From Candidatus Methanoflorens crillii (GTDB taxonomy: Archaea; Halobacteriota; Bog-38; Methanoflorentales; Methanoflorentaceae): a DNA stretch of 38,096 bases. The notes under the pieces are model-generated. The model searched no databases. It was given only the letters and a program-made list of their open reading frames with translations, and was not told the origin of the DNA. This document shows, in pieces, positions 1 through 7,899 of the stretch. The position numbers and the translations under genes were made by a program. Position 1 is the first letter of the stretch, and every line of letters begins with the position of its first letter. Where the stretch lies: positions 1-38,096 of the forward strand of contig PMMR01000060.1 in the NCBI GenBank assembly GCA_003162175.1, written 5' to 3'.

Positions 1-8
1 CTCATAGG

Positions 9-911
9 ATGTTCACGCAAAAACACATCGTTTCAATGCGAGATTTAACGCGCGATGATGTGGACTTTGTGCTGGACTATGCTGAAAAAATGATTCCGTA
101 CGCAAAAGCCGGCGTGCGGCTGCTCCAAAGCCGGATACTGGCGCTGCTTTTTTTCGAACCTAGTACTAGAACGCAACTTTCGTTTGACTCGGCGATGAAG
201 CGGCTCGGCGGCTCTACTCTAAGCTTAACCTCGCAAGAGAGCTCAGTGCTAAAAGGTGAAACCCTTGCTGACACGATAAAAGTCGTGGGTGAATATGCAG
301 ATGCGATCGTATTGCGACATCCGAGGGAAGGAGCAGCGCGCATGGCTAGCGAAATATCAAGCGTCCCTATCATTAACGGAGGCGATGGAGCAGGCCATCA
401 CCCCACTCAAACTCTTCTCGATCTCTATACAATAAAAAAGGAGAGTCATCTACACGACCTCGACATTGCTTTGTTAGGAGATCTGAAATACGGACGGACT
501 GCCCATTCCCTGGCCTATGCCTTGAATATGTACGATGCGAACATCACGCTCGTAGCACCAGAGGGGCTCCAAATGCCCAAGCACATCGTCAGTACGCTAG
601 ATTCCGTCAGATTAACTGAAGACATCGACGAGGTCATTCGCGACGTAGATGTGCTCTATGTCACGCGAATACAAAAAGAACGATTTCCTGATCCAAACGA
701 ATATTTGCGCGTCGCCAAAAGCTACAGGATCACGCTGCCAGTTTTGGGGGGGGTGCGCGATAATCTGATTATCATGCATCCGCTGCCGCGCGTAGACGAA
801 ATAGCCCAAGAAGTTGATCAAACGAAATACGCGAAGTATTTCAAACAAGCGTTCTATGGGATACCTGTGAGAATGGCGTTGCTTGCGATTCTCTTGAATG
901 GTGCGACATGA
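9..911 (+). CDS. pyrB: Aspartate carbamoyltransferase catalytic subunit
   Basis: Condenses carbamoyl phosphate and L-aspartate to N-carbamoyl-L-aspartate, the committed step of pyrimidine synthesis, in the cytoplasm. The 300-residue length is normal for the catalytic chain. The carbamoyl-phosphate loop S52-T53-R54-T55 is intact, as are the K82 loop (LKGETLADT), HPRE at 104-107, HPTQ at 131-134 and MHPLPR near the C-terminus. It starts at the first ATG, eight bases into the window, so its promoter lies outside. The stop overlaps the pyrI start in an ATGA, implying translational coupling of the two chains of one holoenzyme. Nothing is unusual in the sequence. Confidence 0.97.
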   Translation: MFTQKHIVSMRDLTRDDVDFVLDYAEKMIPYAKAGVRLLQSRILALLFFEPSTRTQLSFDSAMKRLGGSTLSLTSQESSVLKGETLADTIKVVGEYADAIVLRHPREGAARMASEISSVPIINGGDGAGHHPTQTLLDLYTIKKESHLHDLDIALLGDLKYGRTAHSLAYALNMYDANITLVAPEGLQMPKHIVSTLDSVRLTEDIDEVIRDVDVLYVTRIQKERFPDPNEYLRVAKSYRITLPVLGGVRDNLIIMHPLPRVDEIAQEVDQTKYAKYFKQAFYGIPVRMALLAILLNGAT

Positions 912-1384
912 TCCCAGACAAAGACAAGGAGGAACTGAGAGTCCGATCGATTCGAAACGGTTCTGTCATAGACCATATCACCGCCGGAAACGCCCTTAAC
1001 GTGTTAAGAATACTCAGCATAACTGGAACCACGACCGCTATCGTTAGTGTGGTCATGAATGTGCCAAGCAAGAGGCTGGCATTCGGACAAAAAGATATCG
1101 TCAAGATTGAAGACCGCGAGCTAGTTCCGGCAGAAGTAGACAAAATTGCGCTGATAGCCCCGCAGGCGACGATCAACATCATAAGAGACTACGAAGTGGT
1201 ACAAAAGAAGTCAGTCGTCTTGCCGGATTTGATAACCCACGTCGTTCGATGCCCGAATCTAAATTGCATTTCAAATAGCGCAGAGCCGATCTATTCTAAG
1301 TTTAGAGTTCTTGATTCGTTTGTCCTACGCTGTGGCTACTGCGAAAGCATCATCGACAGCGATATCGCAACATACTTGATTTGA
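908..1384 (+). CDS. pyrI: Aspartate carbamoyltransferase regulatory subunit
   Basis: Regulatory chain that binds nucleotide effectors and holds catalytic trimers together in the PyrB6-PyrI6 holoenzyme. The N-terminal allosteric domain has the family signature [16 protein letters not shown]. The C-terminal zinc domain shows both cysteine pairs, CPNLNC and CGYC, which bind the structural zinc contacting PyrB. The 158-residue length is typical. ATG overlaps the pyrB stop by four bases, so the two are one operon. A coding-like frame without a start follows it immediately (1380-1574). Confidence 0.97.
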   Translation: MIPDKDKEELRVRSIRNGSVIDHITAGNALNVLRILSITGTTTAIVSVVMNVPSKRLAFGQKDIVKIEDRELVPAEVDKIALIAPQATINIIRDYEVVQKKSVVLPDLITHVVRCPNLNCISNSAEPIYSKFRVLDSFVLRCGYCESIIDSDIATYLI

Positions 1385-1574
1385 AACGCTTCCCGCAAAT
1401 CGCAAGCGCATTGACTTCGATAGCGCGCAAATTGTATACCATCTTACGCAAACCTACGCGCGATCGCAAGCGGATTTGCTCCGTGATCAAGACGCAGGGC
1501 GCTACCGAACATTCTTAGTCACAGACGTCCTTATTGGGTTTGTAGGCCTAAGAAAAAAGCTGCTTGCCGATTGA
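1380..1574 (+). pseudogene. Possible gene remnant: open frame without a start codon
   Basis: Frame 1380-1574 is open for 64 codons and reads like protein (it includes RKRIDFDSAQIVYHL and GRYRTFLVTDVLIGF), ending in TGA. It has no ATG, GTG or TTG before a TTG near codon 40, and an in-frame TGA lies just upstream at 1377. I do not recognise the family. It could be the C-terminal remnant of a deleted gene, a frame disrupted by a sequencing error, or chance. It sits between pyrI and the convergent regulator gene. Another frame beginning TTG at 1381 is also open for about 45 codons but looks less protein-like. Confidence 0.25.
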
Positions 1575-1597
1575 AAGGAGTTGCTGCACTACAGAGG

Positions 1598-2116
1598 TCA
1601 ACCGATTTTCCGGGCTGCGAGTCTGATCGCTTCGACCAGGCTGTTCTGCGGCATAATAGACGCGACGGGGATCCGCAAGATTTTTTCGACTGTAGGACTG
1701 ACGATTGGGGCACAAACCAATGCGAGCGCTCCATCGCGCTCAGCGTGGATAGCTGCAATCAAAGCTTCCTCAATTGACGTTGCTGGATACTCTCTGATCA
1801 CAATTTCTTTTCCTTCTATCATCATGGTCCTTTCCGTTATCTTGTCTAGCACCGGCCGTGCAGCGACGACGGCAATAAGATCGCCCTTCTTTGAGGCTCC
1901 TTCGAGTCGTCTGACTGCTCGGACGATCTCTCTGAGTGTTTTGAGATTTGGTTCGCGTTCTCCTGAAATAATTTTGTAAAGCGTGCTAGATGACACACCT
2001 GATATGTCAGCAAACTTGGTAACTGTATATCCAAGTTCTTTTATCGCCTGCAAAAGAGTGCTCTTGAGTTCCTCGTCGGATGAAAACGTTGCCCGAATAA
2101 GATCGTCTGCAAGCAT
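1598..2116 (-). CDS. HTH (Xre/Cro-type) regulator with PrpR_N-like C-terminal domain
   Basis: Probable DNA-binding transcription regulator of 172 residues. Residues about 15-65 form a Cro/C1-type helix-turn-helix (YTVTKFADISGVSSSTLYK, then ISGEREPNLKTL). The C-terminal half ends in IPVASIMPQNSLVEAIRLAA, resembling the PrpR N-terminal effector-binding fold. That suggests small-molecule sensing, but the ligand cannot be read from sequence. Archaeal proteins of this build fall in a predicted-regulator family without a known target. The start is the ATG at 2116, with a TATA-like element 30-39 bases upstream, so the leader would be very short. It converges on pyrBI and diverges from mtnA; regulating either is only a guess. 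Confidence 0.85.
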   Translation of the reverse strand: MLADDLIRATFSSDEELKSTLLQAIKELGYTVTKFADISGVSSSTLYKIISGEREPNLKTLREIVRAVRRLEGASKKGDLIAVVAARPVLDKITERTMMIEGKEIVIREYPATSIEEALIAAIHAERDGALALVCAPIVSPTVEKILRIPVASIMPQNSLVEAIRLAARKIG

Positions 2117-2145
2117 GGCGATTTCTGCAGACAGTTAACTACACC

Positions 2146-2155
2146 TATTATTTAA
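2146..2155 (-). promoter_or_regulatory. TATA box of the HTH regulator gene
   Basis: Minus strand TTAAATAATA lies 30-39 bases upstream of the ATG at 2116. Archaeal initiation about 25 bases downstream of the box would give a leader of only a few bases. Prediction from sequence and spacing only. Confidence 0.45.
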
Positions 2156-2270
2156 TGGTTGTTATAGGATAATGAATTGTACAAAACTAGAATATAGTTC
2201 CTTTTTTGCACCAGATTCCGGTGCTAGGCTTGGATTAGAGGCTTTCATTCTGTTTTAGAGAGGTAAAGAG

Positions 2271-2286
2271 CCGTTCGCCCGAACGG
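2271..2286. repeat. Perfect 7-bp inverted repeat between the HTH regulator and mtnA
   Basis: CCGTTCG-CC-CGAACGG is a perfect palindrome with a 2-base centre in the 242-base divergent gap (2117-2358). Two bases are too few for a stable RNA loop, which fits an operator for a dimeric protein better than a hairpin. It lies about 155 bases from the regulator start and 72 from mtnA. The rest of the gap shows only an AT-rich element at 2325-2340 that could be the mtnA TATA box. Confidence 0.35.
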
Positions 2287-2358
2287 TTGAGGCGCTGGCA
2301 CGAGCTTCGGAGTAATAGCCACCGTTAAGCTTGTAAACTTGAATTCCTAGTAAAGAAT

Positions 2359-3393
2359 ATGGACCGGGAGTTTACCGAGAAACTAACGATTTTCTGGCAC
2401 GACGGCGCCATTATGTTGGTCGACCAAACGAAGCTTCCAATCGCCTATAAGCTCATCAAGATTACAACAATAAACCAGCTCATCATCGCAATAAATAAAT
2501 TAAAAATACGCGGAGCGCCGGCTCTCGGAGCGGCCGGCGCCTACGGCATTGCTCTTGCGGCCCACAACTCGACGGCTCGTACTGTATCTAAGTTAAAGAC
2601 CCACGTGCATGCGGCAGCGAGGTCAATTCTAGAAACACGACCAACTGCCGCCAATCTGTTTTATGGAGTTGATCGCGTTCTGAAAGCGATCGATCTGTGC
2701 CTCACGTCTGACGAAGTCCGAGAAACGGCGCTCAACGAGGCGATACGCCTAGCAGAAGAAGATGTGATCACCAATAAAGCCCTAAGCGGCGTGGGAGCGT
2801 CTTTGCTTAAAGATGGTGACGTTGTCATGACCTACTGCAACGCAGGAAGGCTCGCCACCGTAGGCTGGGGGACTGCTTTGGGGATCATTCGCTCGGCAAC
2901 ACAGGAAGGAAAGCGAATCGCCGTATATGTGTGTGAGACAAGACCACTCAACCAGGGCAGCCGCATCACAGCGTTTGAGTTGCTCGAAGATAACATTCCA
3001 ACCACCTTAGTCGCCGACAACATGGCGGCTTGGATGATGAGGCAAGGAAAAATCGACCACGTAATAGTCGGGGCAGACCGGATAACCCGATCGGAAGTTT
3101 ACAACAAGGTCGGAACGTATATGCTCGCTATCTGTGCCAAAAATCACGGCATACCGTTTTACGTTGCCGCGCCGTTGTCAACCTTCGATTATGAAAGCTC
3201 CGTCGTCAAGATTGAGGAGCGCGACGCGAATGAACTCAGATTCTGGGGTAGGCAACAAATTGCCCCGCGCACTGTGCAGGTTGAAAACCCCGCGTTTGAT
3301 GCGACGCCCGTCGAATTCATCACTGGAATAATAACCGAAGAAGGTATCATAGACCCTCAACACATCTTTCACAGATCTGATACCCGGAGCTGA
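2359..3393 (+). CDS. mtnA: S-methyl-5-thioribose-1-phosphate isomerase
   Basis: Isomerises an aldose-1-phosphate to a ketose-1-phosphate in methionine salvage, recycling methylthioadenosine from polyamine and SAM metabolism. At 344 residues it is a typical family member. The catalytic pair C160 (MTYCNAG) and D240 (GADRI) falls at the positions known from characterised MtnA. IRGAPALG, LVADNMAAWMM, IPFYVAAP and NPAFDATPVEFIT are also MtnA-like. The related ribose-1,5-bisphosphate isomerase and aIF2B subunits share the fold, but these segments favour MtnA. It starts at ATG 2359 and is followed after five bases by the ACT-domain gene, so the two are probably cotranscribed. Confidence 0.88.
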   Translation: MDREFTEKLTIFWHDGAIMLVDQTKLPIAYKLIKITTINQLIIAINKLKIRGAPALGAAGAYGIALAAHNSTARTVSKLKTHVHAAARSILETRPTAANLFYGVDRVLKAIDLCLTSDEVRETALNEAIRLAEEDVITNKALSGVGASLLKDGDVVMTYCNAGRLATVGWGTALGIIRSATQEGKRIAVYVCETRPLNQGSRITAFELLEDNIPTTLVADNMAAWMMRQGKIDHVIVGADRITRSEVYNKVGTYMLAICAKNHGIPFYVAAPLSTFDYESSVVKIEERDANELRFWGRQQIAPRTVQVENPAFDATPVEFITGIITEEGIIDPQHIFHRSDTRS

Positions 3394-3398
3394 CCGCA

Positions 3399-4067
3399 AT
3401 GGAGAACTTAATAGCGATAAATGTTATATGTCAAGACAAGCCCGGCGTTTTGAGAGATGTTGCCGCGGCAGTTGCCCGTTTTGAAGGTAATATACGGTAC
3501 ACCCAGCAGTTTATTCTCACCAAGGGAAAGCACAAGGGCTTGACTGAAATCTATATGGAGATCGCGAACGTCTCAAGCGTGCCAGACTTGGCTAAAAAGC
3601 TTGAGGCCATCTCTGATGTCGACAGCGTTTCTTTTCATGAGCCTTTCGAGAAGATTTGGGGCTCCAGAATCATTATAATCGGCGGTGGCGCTCAGGTCGC
3701 GCAAGTAGCCCTCGGAGCGATTACGGAAGCTGACAGACATAACATACGCGGAGAGCGAATTAGCATTGACACATTGCCAATAGTAGACGAAGACAAGATA
3801 GCGAAAGCAGTAAATGCAGTATCTAGGACGCATCGCGCAAGCATATTGGTGCTCGCAGGCTCGCTTATGGGAGGAAAAATCGCTCAGGAGGTCAAAAAGC
3901 TACAAAAAGAGGGTTTTAAGGTAATTGCTCTGAACATGGCGGGGTCCGTGCCGGAAATAGCGGACCTAGTAGTCACTGATCCTGTACAGGCGGGAACGTT
4001 TGCCGTGATGGCAATCGCGAAAACAGCAAGCTTTGACTTGGATCGAGTTTCAGGCAGACGCTTCTAG
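3399..4067 (+). CDS. ACT-domain protein with C-terminal nucleotide-binding-like domain (DUF5612-like)
   Basis: Residues 1-85 form an ACT domain (INVICQDKPGVLRDVAAAVA opens it), the usual small-ligand sensor of amino-acid metabolism. The rest contains RIIIIGGGAQVAQVALGAI, ILVLAGSLMGGKIA, VIALNMAGSVPE and DLVVTDPVQAG, resembling a Rossmann-like fold. It matches a conserved archaeal family that I believe is DUF5612; no enzymatic activity is known to me. The ACT domain suggests an amino acid effector. Its position five bases after mtnA hints at a sulfur amino acid link, which is inference. It is 222 residues long and converges on dys. Confidence 0.8.
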   Translation: MENLIAINVICQDKPGVLRDVAAAVARFEGNIRYTQQFILTKGKHKGLTEIYMEIANVSSVPDLAKKLEAISDVDSVSFHEPFEKIWGSRIIIIGGGAQVAQVALGAITEADRHNIRGERISIDTLPIVDEDKIAKAVNAVSRTHRASILVLAGSLMGGKIAQEVKKLQKEGFKVIALNMAGSVPEIADLVVTDPVQAGTFAVMAIAKTASFDLDRVSGRRF

Positions 4068-4091
4068 CCTTTCAAAATCGAGACGCAGGTT

Positions 4092-5006
4092 TTACAATGT
4101 GGCAGCTACTAAGATCGGCAGCGTGATAGTAGCGTCTGAATACACCGTTACCGTATCAGCATGCTCACCTATCTTGCCCCACGATTTCGCCTCATCCAAA
4201 GTGGCACCGGAGAGCCCCCCAGTCTCAGGGGTATCCATTGTGAGCTGAATGGCGAAATCAAACCCTTTGGGAATAAGAAGCATGGACTGCATAATGAAAT
4301 TCTTTGGAACCCCGCCGCCAATAAAAAGCGCGCCTGCTCGTCGTGCTTTGTAGCAGATGTCCATTATTTGCCGAATATCCCTGAACGTGTCGACTTGAAG
4401 ATCGCGTTTATACCCAAACACCCAACTCTGAAGCCCGATCGATGAGTCAGCGATAGCAGGACAAAACACAGGCACTTCATTATCTACGGCGGCCCGTAGA
4501 ATAGAGTTTTTGTCCTCTATGCGTGCCCCGATCTCCTGCAAAAATTCGCAAATCGTAAACAGCTTTTGCGGGTGGGAATCAAGAATATCAGCAACTATCG
4601 TGTCAAACCTGTCTTCAAACGTTGTGAAATGTTGGTCGGCCAAATAAACGTCATATATCCTATCGATCTTGCAGTTTTTCAGTTCGATGTCGTTCGCAGT
4701 GCATTGTCCTTGACAATGCTCGCCTCCGAAAGCCTCTATCATGTCGTGCACAAGGTTGGCGCCTGTGGTAACCAGCACATCAATGTCGCGGCGCCTGATC
4801 ATGTCAACCACAACTTGCCGCATTCCTGCTGGAATCATGGCGCCAGCGAGGCCAAAAAAGCTCGTGACGTCTTCAGCTTGCATTTCTTTGTATATTTTAA
4901 CAGCCTGAGCTAAACGACCGGCTCCAAAAGCGCAGGTTTCGTACTGTCGCATTAAGTCCGCTACAGTGATGCCTTTTCGGACCTTTGCGTGTTTAACAGG
5001 GTTCAC
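4092..5006 (-). CDS. dys: Deoxyhypusine synthase
   Basis: Transfers the aminobutyl group of spermidine (or, in some archaea, an agmatine-derived group) to one lysine of aIF5A in an NAD-dependent reaction. The NAD-binding TTGANLVHD motif (80-88), the glycine-rich FIGGGVPKNF segment and the catalytic lysine K278 in DEAKSWGKI are present. The 304-residue length is normal for archaeal DHS. The start is GTG at 5006, overlapping the speB stop as GTGA, so the two are translationally coupled. It is the last gene of an aIF5A-speB-dys cassette, meaning enzyme, substrate protein and probable auxiliary enzyme are made together. Confidence 0.96.
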   Translation of the reverse strand: MNPVKHAKVRKGITVADLMRQYETCAFGAGRLAQAVKIYKEMQAEDVTSFFGLAGAMIPAGMRQVVVDMIRRRDIDVLVTTGANLVHDMIEAFGGEHCQGQCTANDIELKNCKIDRIYDVYLADQHFTTFEDRFDTIVADILDSHPQKLFTICEFLQEIGARIEDKNSILRAAVDNEVPVFCPAIADSSIGLQSWVFGYKRDLQVDTFRDIRQIMDICYKARRAGALFIGGGVPKNFIMQSMLLIPKGFDFAIQLTMDTPETGGLSGATLDEAKSWGKIGEHADTVTVYSDATITLPILVAATL

Positions 5007-5875
5007 CGAACACTCTCCGATTCCCGTGGCTTTTCGTGGTCCGCCATTAAGCGGGCAAATAAGAAATCTCGAACAAGTTTCGCCCCGACAAGAGCCGAAA
5101 GCCCCATATCGTAATCGGGAGTGATTTCAACCATATCGAAACCGACCACGCACGATGAAATCTCTCTGATCGCCGTTCGCAGTTCCAGAGGTGTCAACCC
5201 ATAGGGCTCAGGATTTCCGACTCCAGGCGCATATGCTGGGTCTAGGACGTCCACGTCAATGGAAAGATACACTGCCCTGTTTTCGAATGAAGGCGCAATG
5301 TCATTCAAGATTTTCTTGATCCCCACACGTCTAATCCGGTCCATGGTATAAATAGCGCTGGTGTCTAGCGCCCTCTCATACTCATCGCGCGCTCCACTGC
5401 GAATTCCGATTTGAATCAGCGGCACTGAAAGACCGAATACGTTCCGCGAGACGCACGCGTGCCCGCATTCGTTTCCAAGATAATTTTCTTTGAAATCTAG
5501 ATGCGCGTCAAAAATGACCGCGATGAGCTCCATCTTGTTCGCAAGGGCCCTAACGCAGGGATACGTGAGTGAGTGCTCGCCGCCTAGTGCTATCGGGACT
5601 TTTCCGTCTTCCACGATGCGAGACGTTGTTGCCTCCAGATCGGCAATCATGTCGTCTAGGTTGCCATACTCCGTATCGCCTATATCACACACTAGCGATT
5701 CTGAAAGCTCACAATCACACTCAAAGTCGTACGGCTCAAAATTGTGAGAAGCTTTGCGCACCGCTTGAGGCGCCCATCGTGAGCCCGATCTAAAAGAGGA
5801 CGTGCCGTCGAACAAAACGCCATGAATAACGTATTTGCTGCTTGCGTAATCAGAGCCTGAATCGGCAAATATCAT
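5003..5875 (-). CDS. speB: Agmatinase / ureohydrolase family protein
   Basis: Manganese-dependent ureohydrolase. All metal ligands of the agmatinase/arginase family are visible: H101 (GGEHS), D123-H125-D127 (FDAHLD) and D207-D209 (SIDVDVLDP). The textbook reaction is agmatine to putrescine plus urea. Because it lies between aIF5A and dys and overlaps dys by four bases, its job is probably tied to hypusine. It could supply putrescine for spermidine, or hydrolyse a deoxyagmatinyl-lysine intermediate on aIF5A, as proposed for Haloferax. Sequence alone does not choose between these. Start ATG 5875, 290 residues, 32 bases after aIF5A. Confidence 0.92.
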   Translation of the reverse strand: MIFADSGSDYASSKYVIHGVLFDGTSSFRSGSRWAPQAVRKASHNFEPYDFECDCELSESLVCDIGDTEYGNLDDMIADLEATTSRIVEDGKVPIALGGEHSLTYPCVRALANKMELIAVIFDAHLDFKENYLGNECGHACVSRNVFGLSVPLIQIGIRSGARDEYERALDTSAIYTMDRIRRVGIKKILNDIAPSFENRAVYLSIDVDVLDPAYAPGVGNPEPYGLTPLELRTAIREISSCVVGFDMVEITPDYDMGLSALVGAKLVRDFLFARLMADHEKPRESESVR

Positions 5876-5907
5876 GCGTCAAAAAGTCAGCTGTCTGGTT
5901 AAATCTA

Positions 5908-6291
5908 TTATTTGATATCTAATTTGCGCTTTCCCATCGATTCCAGGTACGTGACGTCTTTGCCTGCCTCCAGTTTATCCATATGTTCTGGCGGAATCTC
6001 TATCTCAAAAGTCGAATAGTCGTTGAGATCCATGAGCTGCGCAACGCTTCCCATAACAGAAAGAACTTGAGCCCCTTTTCTTTCGACAATGGGGACGTAA
6101 ATCTTGGCGCTAACGGGCTGCACGATCGATCGCTTTTGGCCATCGAAAACTCCGATCGCGTCTATCCTCGCTTTGGCTGATCCGTGCTTACCAGGCTTTG
6201 ATGTTGCCAAATTAACTATAGTAGAGGGTTCATCGTCAATTATAATATAGCGGCCGACTTTGAGCGTTCTTATTTCCGTTTGCTCCTTCAT
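5908..6291 (-). CDS. eif5a: Translation factor aIF5A (hypusine-containing)
   Basis: Ribosome-binding elongation and termination factor that relieves stalling. The 127-residue protein has the N-terminal SH3-like domain with the hypusination loop TSKPGKHGSAKARID; K35, in GKHG, is the residue modified by deoxyhypusine synthase. An OB-fold domain follows from about residue 70. The modifying enzymes lie directly downstream (speB, dys). An ATG at 6291 with a strong TATA box centred 25 bases upstream implies a leaderless mRNA. It diverges from nadK. Confidence 0.97.
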   Translation of the reverse strand: MKEQTEIRTLKVGRYIIIDDEPSTIVNLATSKPGKHGSAKARIDAIGVFDGQKRSIVQPVSAKIYVPIVERKGAQVLSVMGSVAQLMDLNDYSTFEIEIPPEHMDKLEAGKDVTYLESMGKRKLDIK

Positions 6292-6310
6292 ACGGGGTAA
6301 TAGACAAGCA

Positions 6311-6322
6311 TTAAATATAAAT
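6311..6322 (-). promoter_or_regulatory. TATA box of the aIF5A-speB-dys operon
   Basis: Minus strand ATTTATATTTAA is centred about 25 bases upstream of the aIF5A ATG at 6291. That places transcription initiation at or next to the A of the start codon, the pattern of a leaderless archaeal gene. Confidence 0.6.
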
Positions 6323-6401
6323 GTATACGCATTAACGTAAAAGGCTTAGCGCCCAGCAACGCACGCTATTCAGGAAAACGACGAGATTTGGGTCATTAGA
6401 A

Positions 6402-7202
6402 ATGCGCATAGGAATCGTATCTAGATGTGATATTGAGGAAGCAACCGACTTAGCTGCCAAAATCGGCCGCTACATCAAAGGCCGTGCTGATGCAATCTAT
6501 GACGATCAAACCGCTCGCGCACTTGGGCAAGAAGGAATGGAGCTCGAGCGCTTCGACGTCGACGTAATAGTGACGGTAGGCGGCGACGGGACGATCCTGC
6601 GAGTTCTCCAAAGCATTCCACACCCGATTCCAGTGGTCGGCATAAACGTCGGAAAAGTCGGCTTCCTGGCGGAAGTCAGCCCGGAACGGGCGCTCAGCGT
6701 CGTTGAAAGCCTTCTCGACGGCTTCCGTGTCTCGGCACACTCGAGACTAGCGGTGTCAGTCAATGGCCGACGCCTGCCGTCCGCTACCAACGAGGCGGTA
6801 ATCGTCACTTCACGCCCGGCAAAAATACTTGAGTGTAGCATCAAGGTCGACGATCATGTTCTTGATGTGCTGCGTGCAGATGGCGTTATCGTCGCTACGC
6901 CTACTGGGTCAACCGCGTATGCAATGAGCGCTGGTGGTCCGATCGTGGATCCACGAGTAGATGCATTCCTTATTGTCCCTCTTGCGCCCTATAAGCTTTC
7001 CGTCCGCCCTTGGGTCGTGTACGGTGAGAGCACCGTAGTCATCAAAATAGAGGAAAAGGACGCTGCTATCGTCATTGACGGGCAGTATAATGAAACCGTT
7101 CACAAAGACGATGAGATCCGCTTTGACAAAGATGATCAGAAATCGCTATTTGTTCTTGTCGAAAAGAGCTTTTTTGAAAAAGTTTTGACGAAGCTGAGAT
7201 AA
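6402..7202 (+). CDS. nadK: NAD kinase
   Basis: Phosphorylates NAD to NADP in the cytoplasm using ATP or polyphosphate. The diagnostic GGDGT motif lies at 60-64, followed by GINVGKVGFLAEV and DGVIVATPTGSTAYAMSAGG, which together form the catalytic and NAD-binding site. The 266-residue length fits the single-domain enzyme; the inositol-monophosphatase-like fusion found in some archaea is absent. It is a lone gene diverging from aIF5A and converging on rnhB 31 bases downstream. No clear Shine-Dalgarno precedes ATG 6402. Confidence 0.95.
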   Translation: MRIGIVSRCDIEEATDLAAKIGRYIKGRADAIYDDQTARALGQEGMELERFDVDVIVTVGGDGTILRVLQSIPHPIPVVGINVGKVGFLAEVSPERALSVVESLLDGFRVSAHSRLAVSVNGRRLPSATNEAVIVTSRPAKILECSIKVDDHVLDVLRADGVIVATPTGSTAYAMSAGGPIVDPRVDAFLIVPLAPYKLSVRPWVVYGESTVVIKIEEKDAAIVIDGQYNETVHKDDEIRFDKDDQKSLFVLVEKSFFEKVLTKLR

Positions 7203-7233
7203 CGCGTCGCGACAAGTGCTTTGGTTGTTGGCG

Positions 7234-7884
7234 TTAGGAAGAGCCGCTTTCGTGTTTCTCAGGGGTAAAACTCAACAAGTTCTGAGCCGTTTTCCAAGAA
7301 CGTCTCGTTCCAGGTGGCAGGTCGCCTCGCGCATCCAACCACTTTTTCAAAAAAGCAATCGTAGTAACGTCTGACGGATAACCACTGCCAATAGTGGCAC
7401 CGAGGGAGCTCTCGAGGGCTCTTATGCTGCTATCTCTGCTTACTTTGGCGATGATTGACGCAGCCGACACAATAGCGTAATTTGTATCTGCCTTGTGCTC
7501 GGCGATTACCTTGTTTATCCCGCTCGCTTCCTTCACGCGCTCAGAGAACCGCGATGCGTTTACGTCAGCAGCATCAACAAATGCTACATCGGGCTTTAAA
7601 TACCGCAAGGCTTGAGCATGGCCTTTCACGAGGATTTCGTTGACGGTCATCACCGTCCTTAGTTCATCTATTTGTTGGGCGGTAATCTCCTGCAATTGCA
7701 CAGCGCATACCTTTTCGATCCGTTTCGACAGAAATTCGCGCCGCTTTGCGCTTAGTGCTTTTGAGTCTTTAAGCCCCATCCTCTCCAAGTACTTTAGTCC
7801 TGAAGAGTCAATACAAACTCCTGCAATAAAAAGAGACCCCAGGACAGCTCCTTTGCCTGCTTCATCCACGCCCGCAAGCTTCAT
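7234..7884 (-). CDS. rnhB: Ribonuclease HII
   Basis: Endonuclease that cuts RNA in RNA-DNA hybrids and removes misincorporated ribonucleotides, primer RNA included. The opening KLAGVDEAGKG carries the catalytic Asp-Glu pair. A third acidic residue lies in FVDAADV, and EHKADTNYAIVSAASIIAKVSRD is the expected core. An ATG at 7884 gives the family-typical MKLAGVDEAG start; a TTG at 7893 is an in-frame alternative only four bases after a GAGG. It ends the long minus-strand replication and translation array, fitting a role in lagging-strand maturation beside primase and PCNA. Confidence 0.95.
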   Translation of the reverse strand: MKLAGVDEAGKGAVLGSLFIAGVCIDSSGLKYLERMGLKDSKALSAKRREFLSKRIEKVCAVQLQEITAQQIDELRTVMTVNEILVKGHAQALRYLKPDVAFVDAADVNASRFSERVKEASGINKVIAEHKADTNYAIVSAASIIAKVSRDSSIRALESSLGATIGSGYPSDVTTIAFLKKWLDARGDLPPGTRRSWKTAQNLLSFTPEKHESGSS

Positions 7885-7899
7885 GTCGCTCAAATTGCC

